From positions 2,790,001-2,854,000 of the forward strand of contig OZ024844.1 in NCBI GenBank assembly GCA_964017145.1: a stretch of 64,000 nucleotides of DNA, read 5' to 3'. This document shows positions 45,652 to 58,146 of this stretch, in pieces. Within the stretch, counting starts at the first letter, position 1, and every line of letters begins with the position of its first letter. The stretch comes from Agrocybe praecox. Taxonomy: Eukaryota > Basidiomycota > Agaricomycetes > Agaricales > Agrocybaceae. The translations under genes were made by a program, and so were the position numbers. Below the pieces are notes generated by a model. The model was given only the letters and a program-made list of their open reading frames with translations. It was not told the origin of the DNA and searched no databases.

Positions 45652-47546
45652 TCAAGCCAAAACGACTCTACCGTTCCTCACACAAAGGACTTCATCGTCG
45701 CGGATAGTTCCACCTCTGCCTAGCGAAAATGCTTGAGCAACCTCCAACAAACCAATGTTCTGCATTCTTTTCTTGCGAGACATCGAAAACGTAAGAACCA
45801 CGGCAAAACCACCGATGGCTGCCGTCCATATTGTGGCAAACCAACCAAGGTTGTTTGTATTGCCAAATTTCCAATGTTCTTGGACCGTCCTGTTGTTGCT
45901 ATAGCAGATTTTCATCCTTGGCGGAGCAATAGAGTAGGAGGCTAACCTGCTGAAGTAAACATTATATGGTGTTAAGCTGGCCTTGCCGCCGTCTGCGAGG
46001 ATTATTTCCAGAATCTGGGAGGCATTGGCAAGTGGCTGGATGCGATTGTAAAAATTATATGCCGAACCTAGAGGTTCATCCCTAAAAATATCATTAAGTG
46101 GACTGACGGCTTGTTGCAGAGAGGACCCTTCTCGTGAAGCTTCAGCCATTCCTTTGAGGGTCATTAATGTAGCCCGTCCGGCAAGAGGAGGGTGTAAATT
46201 CGCATCAACCGAACCGAGGGTACGGGCAGCATAAAGAACTGTCTGGACATGTACAAGTTTCGGCGAGGTGTTCCAACTGCAGACGAGGATCGGAGCCGAG
46301 GCCGCTACACCCAGAAGGGCACCACTCCCCGATGGCTGAACGAGCGCATACATAGCAGATTCATATTCAGAAACATTGAATAGGCCGTCGTGACTGGTTA
46401 CGCTTTTCATTTCAGGAGGAATAGGGGCGTCGGTAAACTGATAACTGGACCCATTAGTCGTTATGGCAGGTGGAGAACGATCGGGGAAGATATCCCTCCA
46501 GATTGAAGTAGCGTCTTTGGGGTCGTCCGAACACTGCGCTTTGAACAAAGTACCCGGGATTTCTTGCAGACCTTCTATCAGGCCACCAATCGCTCCGTAG
46601 GCATAGCTATCTTTACTGTAAACACGGCCTGAAAGAGAAGATGTAGTATTTCCATTGATCTGTTCTGCGGTGCAAGAGGGCGATCAGCTCTTCGGACGTT
46701 AAGAAACCTTGTCTATAATCACCTCCATAATTAGAAAGAAATTTGCCTACATTGAAGGAGAACATATCGAGATTGCGTTGCTCGTCGTCCATCAGAAACG
46801 CGTCGGTATCAAGCGTGATTTCACTGAAATTCCTGCCGCAGGGGATAAGGTCATTGTACATTTTATGCTTGAAGAATATGTCTATGGAAAGAATCTTAGT
46901 GCAAAGGAAAAGAAAAAAGGGGGGCTAGACACTTACTAGGTTGTAGAATGGCTACTAAAGATGCCGTATGAAGTACTATTCCAATGTATGCAATAATCCA
47001 CACAATCTTCATCCAGGGAAACCGGAATCTCCTGGTTCGATGGGGGAAGCTCGTGAAGACCGACAACTCTCGTACTCCTTGCATCCACCGCAGATGTCCA
47101 ATAGTAAATCCCCGGACAACGAGGCAACGCGAGTACTGTTCCAGAGTTTGTTGAACCACATATCTGACGTGCATGGTAGATAAGGCTGCTACAAGGGACA
47201 CTAAGGTGTTCGTGATTCCTGGGCGGTCCTTCCCTGCTTGTGAAAGCGTCCAGGCAACCGGAACAACACCTAGCGCAAAAATAAAGAGGGCTATACCCCA
47301 AAGGAACGCGATAAGGGCATGGAAGAGGAGAGAAAGAAGAGCAAAATTCCAGCCAGTCGTAATTGTGAAGTCGAGACGCGAATGTTGAGGCTCCCGGGTA
47401 CGATCGTCGTAAGCATTGGTAAGAGAAGTAAGGGGAATCGTCTCCGAGTAACTCTTCGTTGGGCTCAGCAGGGAATCATAGTAAACATCTTTCTCCAATC
47501 CTGGAGGGAAATGGGGTTCGTACGATGCCTTCATGTAGAGATGCAA
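45652..47546 (-). CDS. Unrecognised multi-pass membrane protein
   Basis: I do not recognise the family by function; the layout is like lineage-specific membrane proteins of Agaricomycetes. The start taken is 47546 (MHLYMKASYEPHFPPGLEKD). A soluble N-terminus is followed by hydrophobic segments FALLSLLFHALIAFLWGIAL, FIFALGVVPVAWTL, GITNTLVSLVAALSTM and KIVWIIAYIGIVLHTASLVA. A large probably extracytoplasmic domain comes next, with LIPCGRNFSEITLDTDAFLM, Asn-rich potential glycosylation sites (NGSS, NVSE, NASQ) and two conserved-looking Cys regions. A last membrane segment, WFATIWTAAIGGFAVVLTFS, precedes a short basic tail ending GRVVLA at 45652. Two short introns interrupt the luminal part (around 46.6 and 46.9 kb). 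A further upstream exon starting MNVFNVNPLAAAAEWIRRP at about 47630 is possible. Confidence 0.6.
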
Positions 47547-47779
47547 CTTTGGGTATTCATTGGTTATATAGGTTTGAGGGGACAGGGCCGCCTAATCCAC
47601 TCAGCAGCCGCAGCCAAAGGATTGACATTGAACACGTTCATGGTTTGTCAGTAAAATAAGCGCTTGTTGAAACCGCTACACCCGAGTGCTCGGTAATCAG
47701 CATGTGTATTCCCAGGAGTATGTAATTTAAGCCTTGGCGATGTTCGGCGACTTTTCAACTCTTCAACTAAGTCAACTCC

Positions 47780-48378
47780 ATGTCCGGCAGCACTCCAACA
47801 TTGATTCCTCATGAGCCCCATTTTCCTCGCTTACTTCCCAAGACACCGCAGCCTCACCCTGTGCCGCTTTCTAAGCAGCGGGTATACGGCCATATGACTG
47901 CATATCGAGATATTCACCGCGAAATGGATGATTTGAGCGACGAAGAGAACGAGTTTGACGACATAGTATGCATAACTCTCCCTCAACGAAAAGTCCTATA
48001 TCTAACCTTTGGTCTACAGAAAAATGCCGTCCATAACCGTGGGTTTAGTTTCCTCGTTCCTATCGGGCGGTCTCTTACTCGACAAGAAGAAAAGAATGAC
48101 GTACGTCAAGTTTACAATAGTAACTCCAGGATACAGCGGATCCCAACTCATCATCTTTCTTTCATCAGGCAGAGGACGAGACTGACGATTCAAATTCAGC
48201 ACATAGTGGTGCTGCCCAATCTGTGCTAGAGGACGACGGTGAAAATGATTCTGCTCAAGATCTTGACGCAAGCATGGATGACCTGGACGGTGACGTTACT
48301 GCAGACACTGAAGATAACGAGGAAATGGAAGAAGGGGATACAGAAGAGTACGAAGAAGAAATATCCGATATGATGTAG
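47780..48378 (+). CDS. APC15: Anaphase-promoting complex subunit 15 / Mnd2
   Basis: APC15/Mnd2 is a small APC/C subunit that controls checkpoint-complex turnover, and meiotic APC/C activity in yeast. Three exons: from 47780 to GACGACATA (about 47968), then AAAAATGCC... to AAGAATGAC (about 48100), then GCAGAGGAC... to the TAG at 48376-48378. The protein reads MSGSTPTLIPHEPHFPRLLP, KTPQPHPVPLSKQRVYGHMT, YRDIHREMDDLSDEENEFDD, then the family hallmark FSFLVPIGRSLTRQEEKND, and a long acidic tail (EDNEEMEEGDTEEYEEEISD). Human APC15 has the same order: a short conserved part, NLVPIG, and an acidic tail. About 150 residues. The assignment rests on this architecture because the family is short. Confidence 0.75.
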
Positions 48379-48651
48379 GCCAGTACTCTTCCGACCTTTT
48401 TAAATGACTCCGTCGCCAAGAACACACACTATGGTAAACTTTGGCATTGCTTTTTGGTGAGCCGATTTCAAGGAGTCCACAGCACATAGCCAACGGTATG
48501 GAATGTTGAAACCTCAAGCAGTCGAAGATCGGGAAGGATTTTGTCTCTCGCTCAGTCATCAATGCATTGCTCTGAGGTTCACTTCCTCGCTAAATCTAGT
48601 ACATATGATGGTATGCAGATTCTCTATACATATTATTTGTTCTTCATTAAA

Positions 48652-51006
48652 CTATTCATCATCAAGCAAAAAAGTCCACAATGCTTCGGGATTCACGTAA
48701 TCGTGATGGACAATACTAACTAACCATCGATTGTCCCTGACATCTTCAAGCAACCTTCTTTCTTCGGAACCTGGTCGGTAAAACGATGCCCACTCGGACC
48801 AGATAGAAAAGGCCTCGTCCTGGCGAAGAATTAGATTGATAGCCATTCGTCGAGAAATGTTAACCATACTTTCCAAAGGAGAAAGGATTCTCGCTCAATG
48901 ATAGTCGTCTGTACAATCTCCTGGCCAGGAAATACACCCCATGTCACCGCGTTTCTTCCTCCATCCGACACATTGGTGCGGCATTCACTCTTGAATCAGA
49001 TCGATAAATGTCACTTTCGTAATCAAACATACTACATACCTTGTGGTTTCCAGCAAAATAGTGTACCCAGCCGTTCCCCTTTTCAGCGATCTTTTTTTCA
49101 ATCGCGTCGACATCTTTTTCCCCGCAAAAAAACTCAATAAAACACTTCTGGAAGACGTATCCGGACCTAGGTCCCCACCCGACGATCTCATCCGAGGAAC
49201 TAACTCCGTTTACGGCAGGCTGCGATCCAACGGTCCACCAGCCTCTTCGATTCAACTTTTCAAGATGCGGAAGGATAGTGAGGGATTCGGGAGATAATGG
49301 TCCCGACGAAAATGGCGTAGTGGATATTTTAGAATGAAGATGGTCAAGAAATATGTTCGTCAGGTCTTCAGCCTTCTTTGGTTTTCCCCATTGCACGAGT
49401 GCTTCATTTTTCTAAGTAAATAAAATGTTACTACTCAAGAAGCATGTAGCTTATTTGGACCACCTACCGAAAAGCCTAATCCTCCCCACTGATCTTGATC
49501 TCCGTATGCGGGGCTCTTGAAGTCACCAAATCGTCCGTTAGGGAAGTCATCCCAAGTTGCAGCATGGTTAAGTTCCCCAGACCCGACTTCCGTCTCGGTA
49601 GCTGATAATCCAGATAAATTTATAGTGGCTGAATTGCTAGCATTCTGTGGCGATATCACAAGATCCCCCTCAGATGGTGCTGAAGGACCGGAAGCTGTAC
49701 TGGAAATGGAATCCTTCATTTTTCCCGATTTCAGAAGAGCAAAAGGAATTCAGTTACGAAACTATGCTTACCACGATGAGTTTATTAGGGGCTGCCTGCG
49801 AAGAACCTGCCCATCCCAGAGTTTCAAGTACCCTTTGAACACTTTTTTCTAGATTCAAAGTGCATAAATGAAACCCTTTGATTCCTATTTCGGAGCGTAG
49901 TTTCTGAATAATGTCGACGGCCAATTTGACACCATATTCCTTGACCAAGCTATCATCGTGCTATAACATATATATTCAAGGGTAAGACCGAATTTACTTA
50001 TGACTGGACTTACACTAAGGGTGGCCAGCTCCCCTGATATAGATTCTGGCACACGCGCACCGCATAACTTTGTTACTCTTGCGAACGACGAATACGTTTG
50101 AATGGGCATGACGCCAGGAATTATCGGAATTGTTATGCCTTCAAAAGATGAGGAAAGATGGATTACGAAAATCGGAAGGCGAACCTTGTTTTCTGACTTT
50201 TTTGTACCAGGAAATGAAATGATGCGCATCATAGAATAGTTGAGTGAAAATAAAATCTGCCCCCGCGTCAACTTTTTCTTTCAATCGAATGATCTCCGTG
50301 TCTTCGTCAGTCGAAGTATCGGCATGTCCATCGGGATAACCTGATTGTTATTGAGAAATTAAATGGACGTGGTCGAGGCGGGCGGGCGCTTACCTGCTAC
50401 ACCGATACAGAACCATTCAGAATATTCAGGCACGGAACGTATGTAAGAAACAAGATCGACAGCGCGCGTAAAGCGGGGATCTGATGCAATCCATTCTTCC
50501 TCTCCACGAGGAGGATCTTCAAAAATAAGTTGAGTTGATGGTACAACACAGGATATTACAACGTGCTCACCTCCGCGTAAAGCGAGAATATTTTGAATGC
50601 CATGCTCTTTAGCAGCCTATAAATGGTGGAGTTAACATAATTTTAAGAAGGCATACGGACAAAAAACTGGCCTTCAATACATCATCAATGAGGCCCATCT
50701 CCATGTTGGTGCAGGTAAGATGTAATATGGTGTTCAAGCCATTTGATTGTGTCAATGAGGCGAGCTCAATACTGCGATCCTTCGTCGAGCCTCCAGCTCC
50801 CCATGTTACACTTATTGCCAGTGGTCTCAAGGCAGATAACCGCGAGATTCGGGACATAAGATTCTCGAATCCCTAAATGAAGTTTAGCCTTGATTAGATT
50901 GCATATCGTCTGCAAGACTGACCTGATCAGTACGGGGCGGGAAAAACTCGAAAGTGAAAAAAGGATCGTCTGCATGATGTGCGTTGATTTGTGTAGACAG
51001 CTTCAT
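48652..51006 (-). CDS. MTHFR: Methylenetetrahydrofolate reductase
   Basis: MTHFR reduces 5,10-methylene-THF to 5-methyl-THF, the methyl donor for methionine synthesis, with FAD and NAD(P)H. The start at 51006 gives MKLSTQINAHHADDPFFTFE, and the catalytic TIM barrel follows: FTFEFFPPRTDQ with the catalytic Glu, PLAISVTWGAGGSTKDRSIE, ILHLTCTNME, GIQNILALRGDPPRGE, CIGVAGYPDGHADTS, AGADFIFTQLFYD, PIIPGVMPIQTYSSFARVTK and GIKGFHLCTLNLEKSVQRVL. The C-terminal regulatory domain, which in eukaryotes binds S-adenosylmethionine, reads WDDFPNGRFGDFKSPAYGDQ, GWWTVGSQPAVNGVSSSDEI, GWGPRSGYVFQKCFIEFF, VTWGVFPGQEIVQTTIIE and WLVSIVHHDYVNPEALWTFL. About 620 residues. There is one MTHFR gene in the window; yeast has two (MET12 and MET13), and I cannot say which is the orthologue. 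Confidence 0.95.
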
Positions 51007-51130
51007 GTGTGGTGACAAGAGAAAGAAGTTCAAGGGGAGGAGCGATGAGCTAATTTTTAATTGGGCCTGGCAAACGCGAATAGTGTCATAAGCGATCATG
51101 TGTTCTGGCAGCGAGCTGCGAGAGTGTAGT

Positions 51131-51145
51131 ATTGGCCCACACGTG
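51131..51145. promoter_or_regulatory. CCAAT box and CACGTG E-box in the MTHFR/YPT6 promoter
   Basis: In the 239 bp between divergent start codons are ATTGG (CCAAT reversed, 51131-51135) and CACGTG (51140-51145). The E-box sits in a near-palindrome, CCCACACGTGGGG. In yeast CACGTG is bound by Cbf1, which with Met4 controls sulfur and methionine genes, so it fits MTHFR. Inference from motif only. Confidence 0.4.
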
Positions 51146-51245
51146 GGGAAGCATCTACATCTCTTTCTCCGTTCACTACTTGTTGCTGCTGTACTGTAAT
51201 ATACCATATTTGCTTTACGTTCATCCCTCTTCTTCCTGTTCGACA

Positions 51246-52154
<909 letters not shown>

Positions 52155-52364
52155 GTATATTTCTGATCTGATATATACCTATATATTCAGATTGTATACG
52201 TTAATTTATTATATCTCGCGACGATCTTGCAGAGTCTTTATGATATTATGGATTTCAGGATTGGCGAGGACGAGCTAAACCATCACCATATACCTCGGAG
52301 CCGATTCTTTGTACAACTTTGTTGCTCTAGAAATACAGTACTTATTATATACATGTTTGATACT

Positions 52365-53815
52365 TCAGCCTCTATTCATTGTGTTACCTGCACCCTTTAC
52401 ATTTTCGTCCGTATATCTCGCCCAATTCTCGTCCTTTTGGCGTTTCATCTCTGCCTTTAATTCTCCTTCTACAGTCCCGTCCATCTCTGAATCGATTGCT
52501 AATTGTTCAGACGAAGTGGGAGCGGCTTCAGAAGCAGGCCTAGATGTGCGAACCCTGTGAGCGACCATGTTGGTGGAATATGATGTGGTCACTTACCCTC
52601 CTCCTGATATGAATTTACCTCTTTGACGTTCAATCTCCAGATATTCATCGATAGACATCGTTGGTAACCGGTGACCAGGGCCAAACACTTGAGCTTGTAA
52701 ACGAGCACGCTCCCCAGAATCGGAAGGCAGGATAGTAAACGGGCGAAGTGGCTAAAGCATATAGTTAGAATATGCACCTTGGTTGAGCAAGTAGAAAAAT
52801 CCTACCTTCCCAGTGGGATCTAAAAGTGGTCCCTTTCCATCTGGACCTCCCGGCACAGGAATATCGAGTTTCCACTCATCTGCCTCTGCATTTCGCTTTT
52901 TGTCCCTCTCATCCCCTTCAGAAGGCCCAAACAATGGGGTAGGTGGTGCATTGCGAAGAAGTTCGAGTTCTTGTTCCAGGCTTTGCAACTGGGTACTCGC
53001 ATGCGCGTACAGGAGCCGAAGCAGAAGAAGTGTCGTCTCTCGAAGTGTTTCATCACTATCTGAGTCAAGATCTTCATCCTCTGACGAAGCTTTGGGCGGG
53101 GCTGGTGGCAGCAGACTTGCAATGAGATCATAGTCTGTAGGCGCGTCGTCCGAAGATGGTGTTTGACCTGTGCGTTTGCGAATTGCCTGATAATTATCAG
53201 CCATATAGGTATTAAACGCGTCCGTATCACCGACCTCTATCCTAAGCTTCAATTCCTTTTCCTTCTTGTATTGATTGATCTTGAGTTCTCTCCGCTTTGC
53301 GAAATCCGCCACATTGGCCGTTTTCTTATCGAACAAGGAGCGCTCGACTTGAGGAACGATCTCATATTTTTCAAGCAATGCGATAAAATTTTGGATGTAT
53401 CTCTAAACAAGCTGCAAAGTCAATTTAAGATGAAAGAAGTGGATTGAAATCGAATAAACGGACTTCAATCTCGTTGAGCGAGTTCATGCGGTCCGCTCGA
53501 CTCGTTGTCCTAACTCGACCCTGCACTTCTGCGAAAACATAGGGGACTGTGAGATAGACCAGGTCTCGTGATGAAATATCTTCAAGAGTTTCGTTTGGAC
53601 TGAATATCGACAGTTCAATGATACGCCCGTGAAGGCTCTTGAGATCTTGCAAGCACTGTTGGGCTAATTCCTATGGAGAAGTAAGAGCCCAGATTCAACT
53701 CTACGGAGATGAAAGGCGTTCTTACCTGCGTTTCATCCTCTATTGTAGATAAATTCGAGAGTTTCTTCGAAGCATCTAAAATCTGGGTGAATAAAGCAGG
53801 CAAAGAAAGAGACAT
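52365..53815 (-). CDS. TAP42: TAP42/alpha4 PP2A-associated TORC1 effector
   Basis: Tap42 (IGBP1 in animals) binds PP2A-type catalytic subunits and conveys TORC1 signals. The start at 53815 gives MSLSLPALFTQILDASKKLS. The TPR-like helical domain follows: CLQDLKSLHGRIIELSIFSP, NETLEDISSRDLVYLTVPYV, EKYEIVPQVERSLFDKKTAN, FAKRRELKINQYKKEKELK and TTLLLLRLLYAHASTQLQSL. The C-terminal conserved tail reads PTMSIDEYLEIERQRG and KRQKDENWARYTDENVKGAG, ending NTMNRG at 52365. The Arg/Lys-rich KRRELKINQYKKEKEL segment is the PP2A-binding region of the family. About 380 residues, as usual. The upstream in-frame Met at 53941 lies in a poorly conserved stretch, so 53815 is preferred. It converges on YPT6 with about 210 bp between stops. 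Confidence 0.92.
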
Positions 53816-54103
53816 GTGAGCAGGAGCAAGTGAGTAGCGCCCTGTAGCGCCCGCCGTAGTTTCCAAATCACGGCAATCTTGTCTCGGAACTACGGTCCGA
53901 TCCACCGTCAAGCAATCGCACAATCCTACGTACGAGAACAAATAATGAAAATGAAAAACAAGTGCGTGTGGATGAAAAGTCCGGAGTCAAAATTGGTCAA
54001 CGTATTGTAAACGTATTAATATTAGTGAAGTAAGTACAAAGGTATAACGGTACTAAAGTCCAAGAATATTAATATATGTAGTCTATAAATTAGAGGTCAA
54101 ATT

Positions 54104-55578
54104 TCAAAAGCGACGTCGCCTCTTGACTCTATCTACAAGGCTCAAGTTTTCCGCAGTTTCCACACAAAGCTGGGAAACAGCAACAGTGGTGGGAGAGCCA
54201 TCGTAGCCTGTGATAGAATCAGACTGCATGCTCCTTTTCAAGGGAGACAGTGAAAGGGTCTTCGGAGGAGTCGGCAGATCACTTTCTATTTCGGTGGGTC
54301 TGCTGTGTTTTGACTTTTTCTTCGGAGTAGGTTTTGGTGATGGTGTAAGTAAAGGGTCACTTGCAGGAAGACCATACGAAGAGAAAGACTTTAAGTCTGC
54401 TGTAAAAAGCACCTGTTTTATGTTAGTGAAACCACTTTCTAAATAATAATACGAGTCTTACAGAATGAGCCCATCCTGCATAGTCCCCCCATATAGAGAC
54501 GAATTTTATGTTCAATTCTTCATAAAGTTTAGGAGTCATGTTGGCTTTCGCACCAGTTGACCCTTTTAGACCATAGTGTTTTATCGCAATTTGATGGACG
54601 TGTGTATCGACGGGGACCACTTCCTTCTGCAACAAAAATTAGAGCCTTACCCCGAATTTCGAGTTAGGTCACTAACCTTGTCCAAGCTCATGAGTAAAAC
54701 ACAATCTGCCACCTTTCTGCCGACACCCACAAACTTGAGCAATTCTTCTCGGGCTTCACTTGTGCTACGTCCCCTCAAACCGTGCAACCATAATTCGGGT
54801 TCTTCAACTAGTAGATGTCGGTTTTGAGTTAACAATGTAGAGCCATGAGCATCCACAAGCATTTTTGCCGTTCGCTGTATAAAATCTGCACGATAACCAA
54901 AGCCAAGAGACCGCAGCTGAAGTGCTACTGAGGGGCCAGCAAGAGCTGAAGGAGGTGGAAATGGATGGTATGTAAGCGTTTCTTCTGGAGAGAATGGGTG
55001 TTCCATGGATAGTATTGAGGGGGAGTATTGTTTACACAGATTCTGAATCATTTTCGTAATGCGAGAAATGTTATTGTTGGAGGAGCATATGAATCTGTTG
55101 GTTTTGGCATTTAGTTTTCATGAAAAGGTAGAAATGGTGATTGTACGCGCGAAACAAGGTTCTCCCATGGGTCTTGACGCAGCATCCTTATACCTTCAAA
55201 CCGTGTTTGGAATGAAGCAAAGACTTTGTCTTTCTCGGCCCATTCTTTGTACAGACTGACAAGGTCCACTTCGAGTTGAAGATAGTCTTTCAACCATGCT
55301 AAAGTTACTTCTTCTTGTTTTTCGGCCTCGGTGGGTGGTTTCTGAGGATTAGGAAATACAGAGCGATAGAAAAGGGTATCCCGAGATTGACGTAGACAAA
55401 CGACTCGGTCTCTGAGGCAGAGACGATATTCGACTCGCATATGCTCAGGTTCAGAGCTATTTTCCGTTCCAGGGCGTGTTAAAGTGGACCAGCGAAAAGA
55501 TTGACCGCATTTGAGTACGGCAGCCAAAGAAAGTTGAGCAATAGGTAGAGGTAAACTTTTGAAGCCAGAAAGCGACAT
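54104..55578 (-). CDS. OGG1: 8-oxoguanine DNA glycosylase/AP lyase
   Basis: OGG1 removes 8-oxoguanine from DNA opposite C and cleaves the abasic strand, starting base-excision repair. The start at 55578 gives MSLSGFKSLPLPIAQLSLAA, then VLKCGQSFRWSTL (the OGG N-terminal domain), RQDPWENLVSFICSSNNNIS with the 8-oxoG/Asn region, and LRSLGFGYRADFIQ. The helix-hairpin-helix GPD motif is FVGVGRKVADCVLLMSLDK, carrying the catalytic Lys, followed by EVVPVDTHVHQIAIKHYG, which carries the catalytic Asp. WGDYAGWAHSVLFTADL closes the fold. A basic/Ser-Pro tail of about 80 residues (PKKKSKHSRP ... DRVKRRRRF) looks like a nuclear signal. Three introns are visible at SFICSS, LDK|EVVP and HSV|LFTAD. It is divergent from NPR2 with 160 bp between. 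Confidence 0.94.
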
Positions 55579-55738
55579 TGCGGTAAATTGTCAAGAATGA
55601 TTTTATTTAATGACTAGTCACCTGAGTTGCACGGTCACGGTTGCCGACATCTATTACCGAAGATGTTCTTGACACCGTCTACAACAATGCAACTACTATC
55701 ACTGCTCTAGCTTTGACCATACTATACGACTGCTAGTC

Positions 55739-58008
55739 ATGCCTGACGGGGACTCGTTTCTCCCCCGCATTTTGTCTGTCTTTTATGCGGTATTCGATGT
55801 AAAGCAAGGACCCAAGATTGTTTACCAAGTCCCGGAGGGGCTTATCAGCACGACTTTGACCGGGCCCTCGTCTAATATAGCAGGACCTTCTGTGCCATCT
55901 ACACCATCTGTAGAGACATCTCCTGTTGCTTCTACCTCCATAAATCCTGTGGCGATTGCAAGTGGGTTGAATGAATTGTCATCCCGCAATTCCAGCTCCT
56001 CGCTCGTCTCGCCGACGGAATACTACCGCCCAGGAGCTCGCCATCCCCCATCGCCTCATAAACGACCTGCTTCCCAACAGCGCACCCTTTTCAACTTCAA
56101 TGACATTTCTATGTTCATTATACCCCATCCTGCTTTGTGTGGTCGGCTAGTAACATGCTCAACTATACGTCACCGCATCATTGGATTTCCGGTCGAGCTG
56201 AACTCGGGACAATACAGACGAAACTACTTCCGCTTCAACCTTTGCTTCGTATTTGACCGAGAGGCTGATCTAAGTTGTTACGAACCGGTTGTTAGGAAAG
56301 TCAGTCGCGTGCTGAAATCTTGTGAGGTAAACTGTTTGTTTTCTGGATGTAGATGCTCTTAACACAATACCGTTAGGAAGAATCTTCTTTTCTATCTTCT
56401 CCGGACACTTCTCAGACCATCTATGCCATACTCGAGCAACTATATGAAGACCTAAACTCTTACTCCGAAACATCCATTTCCATCGACCAGTTTAATTCCA
56501 TCGAATTGAAGATATTTCCATTCTATCCGAATCCACCTCCAGTACGAGATTGGATGGTCCCGCTTGCACTGGTCAACTTGCCTAAGCGGTTTGAAGAAAA
56601 TTGGGATTTGACTGTGCTTAGAGTCAGCAAATTTATCAATGGCATCAATCATGTCAGTCGGATAGCCCATTTGGCTGACTGTGATATATCGCTAACACGT
56701 CAGGCAATATCACATTTGCTGTTTGTATTTCTGAGCACTTTTGCGAAAGCTATATCTGACCGCGATGCAGGTACTATCAAGTCATTATGATGATCGACAT
56801 TTTCCAGTATTCCAACATGTACACCTTGTGCAAGAGCGTACAATGGCTAGCGGATGAAAACCACGTCAAAGAGGAATGCGGTTCTTATGTTACGAAGCCA
56901 GGTAGACTCATCTACGCTCTTACTTGACCAAAGTTTTAATTGATAAGTTTATCAGGCAAATCCATACCTGACTGGCCCAGGCTTTTGCACTTGTATTCGA
57001 GGTTGAGACCCGGCAGAACAATATTTGACTGGATGCAGGCATACGACATAGAAGGTCTTGGGATAGACATAAGAAGATTTACGAGCTTTGGAGTCATTAA
57101 AGTAGGTGCCAATTCTTTTAGATTTTGTTCTTTCTCAATAGTATTATCTCTAGGGCTTTTTGCGACGCGTCCATAGATATCCTGTATACTTACCCCAGAA
57201 TGTGGTCAACCCAACCCCCGTCCAAACCCATCGACGGATAGGAAGTTCAGATGGGTTGACTGTCGAAAACCTTGCTCGACGGCGTGGCCAAAGTCTTTCT
57301 AATCCAATAACTTATAATGGCATCCCTCCAGACGACACAAGCCATTCACATAACGGCCAACTTGTGGCATTTCCTGTTCAAGGAAATGAAAATGCGAGTC
57401 AAGAGGCTGATGCCTCTGTACCACTCACTCAACAGGCCACGATATCTGCATCACACAGGGCACGACGAGCCAGCGCTGCCGAGAAAGTGTTGGAACAACT
57501 CCGAAGTAGGGACATGCAGAAATCCGGCCCGAATGTGCACTCCAGCCCTCGCCCTTCTTGGATTAGTTTTCAGCAAGACAATATGCTGGGATCTACAACA
57601 CACAATGTTGCGAACACGGTTCTCCTCAGTGGGCCGGCCTCAGCAGTAGTTCCGAACCAAAGCCCAACTGTTGCGACTGGACGATCAGAATCTCGACGCC
57701 AGTCACTCATCACACCAGTCGTAGCACCATCTTCTCCAGTTATTTCTAAGACGACTATCACCTCTTCACGTCCTACACGCCTATCACGCTCTCCATCAAC
57801 CTCTCAGATAAATCAAACGACACCAAAACAAGTTCCTCACTTAATAGTCCCTCCTGGGTTGAAAGCCTTACTCGATGGAGAGCATCATACCGATGAATTA
57901 AGTGTCCGGTTTGAGGCAGGGTGGCCTTTACTAGATCAATGGCTGCGCTTCATCGGATGCAGTGATAATGCGGATGATTATGGCCGAGTAGTCATCATAT
58001 ACAGATAA
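55739..58008 (+). CDS. NPR2: Npr2/NPRL2, subunit of the SEACIT (GATOR1) complex
   Basis: Npr2 with Npr3 and Iml1 forms the GAP for the EGO/Rag GTPases and turns TORC1 off when amino acids are scarce. The start at 55739 gives MPDGDSFLPRILSVFYAVFD, VKQGPKIVYQVPEGLIS (longin-like), a Ser-rich insert, then FNDISMFIIPHPALCGRLVT, IIGFPVELNSGQYRRNYFRF, NLCFVFDREADLSCYEPVVR, and after the next intron ESSFLSSPDTSQTIYAILEQ. The middle region includes WDLTVLRVSKFINGINHVSR, IFQYSNMYTLCKSVQWLADE and CGSYVTKPGKSIPDWPRLLH. The conserved end FGVIKGFLRRVHRYPVYLPQ is followed by a fungal low-complexity extension, and a closing segment VPPGLKALLDGEHHTDELSV. The protein aligns along its length with human NPRL2 but is longer, mostly by the insert and the C-terminal Ser/Thr-rich stretch. 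Confidence 0.92.
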
Positions 58009-58146
58009 TACTCTGAATTAGCATTGACATCCTGGGCTGGTTCGGATTATATTGTTTTCGATTTCTGATATTCTGTATGCTATTACAACTTGAAAAACAA
58101 AGCGATTGTGCTAGAAAGTGAGTGGTATACTGATGAGTGAAGACAT

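Noticed and set aside
45027..45723. Open frames on both strands (180 and 91 codons) between the F-box and membrane-protein genes
   Set aside because: They overlap each other, have no family features, and partly cover the 3' end of the membrane-protein gene.
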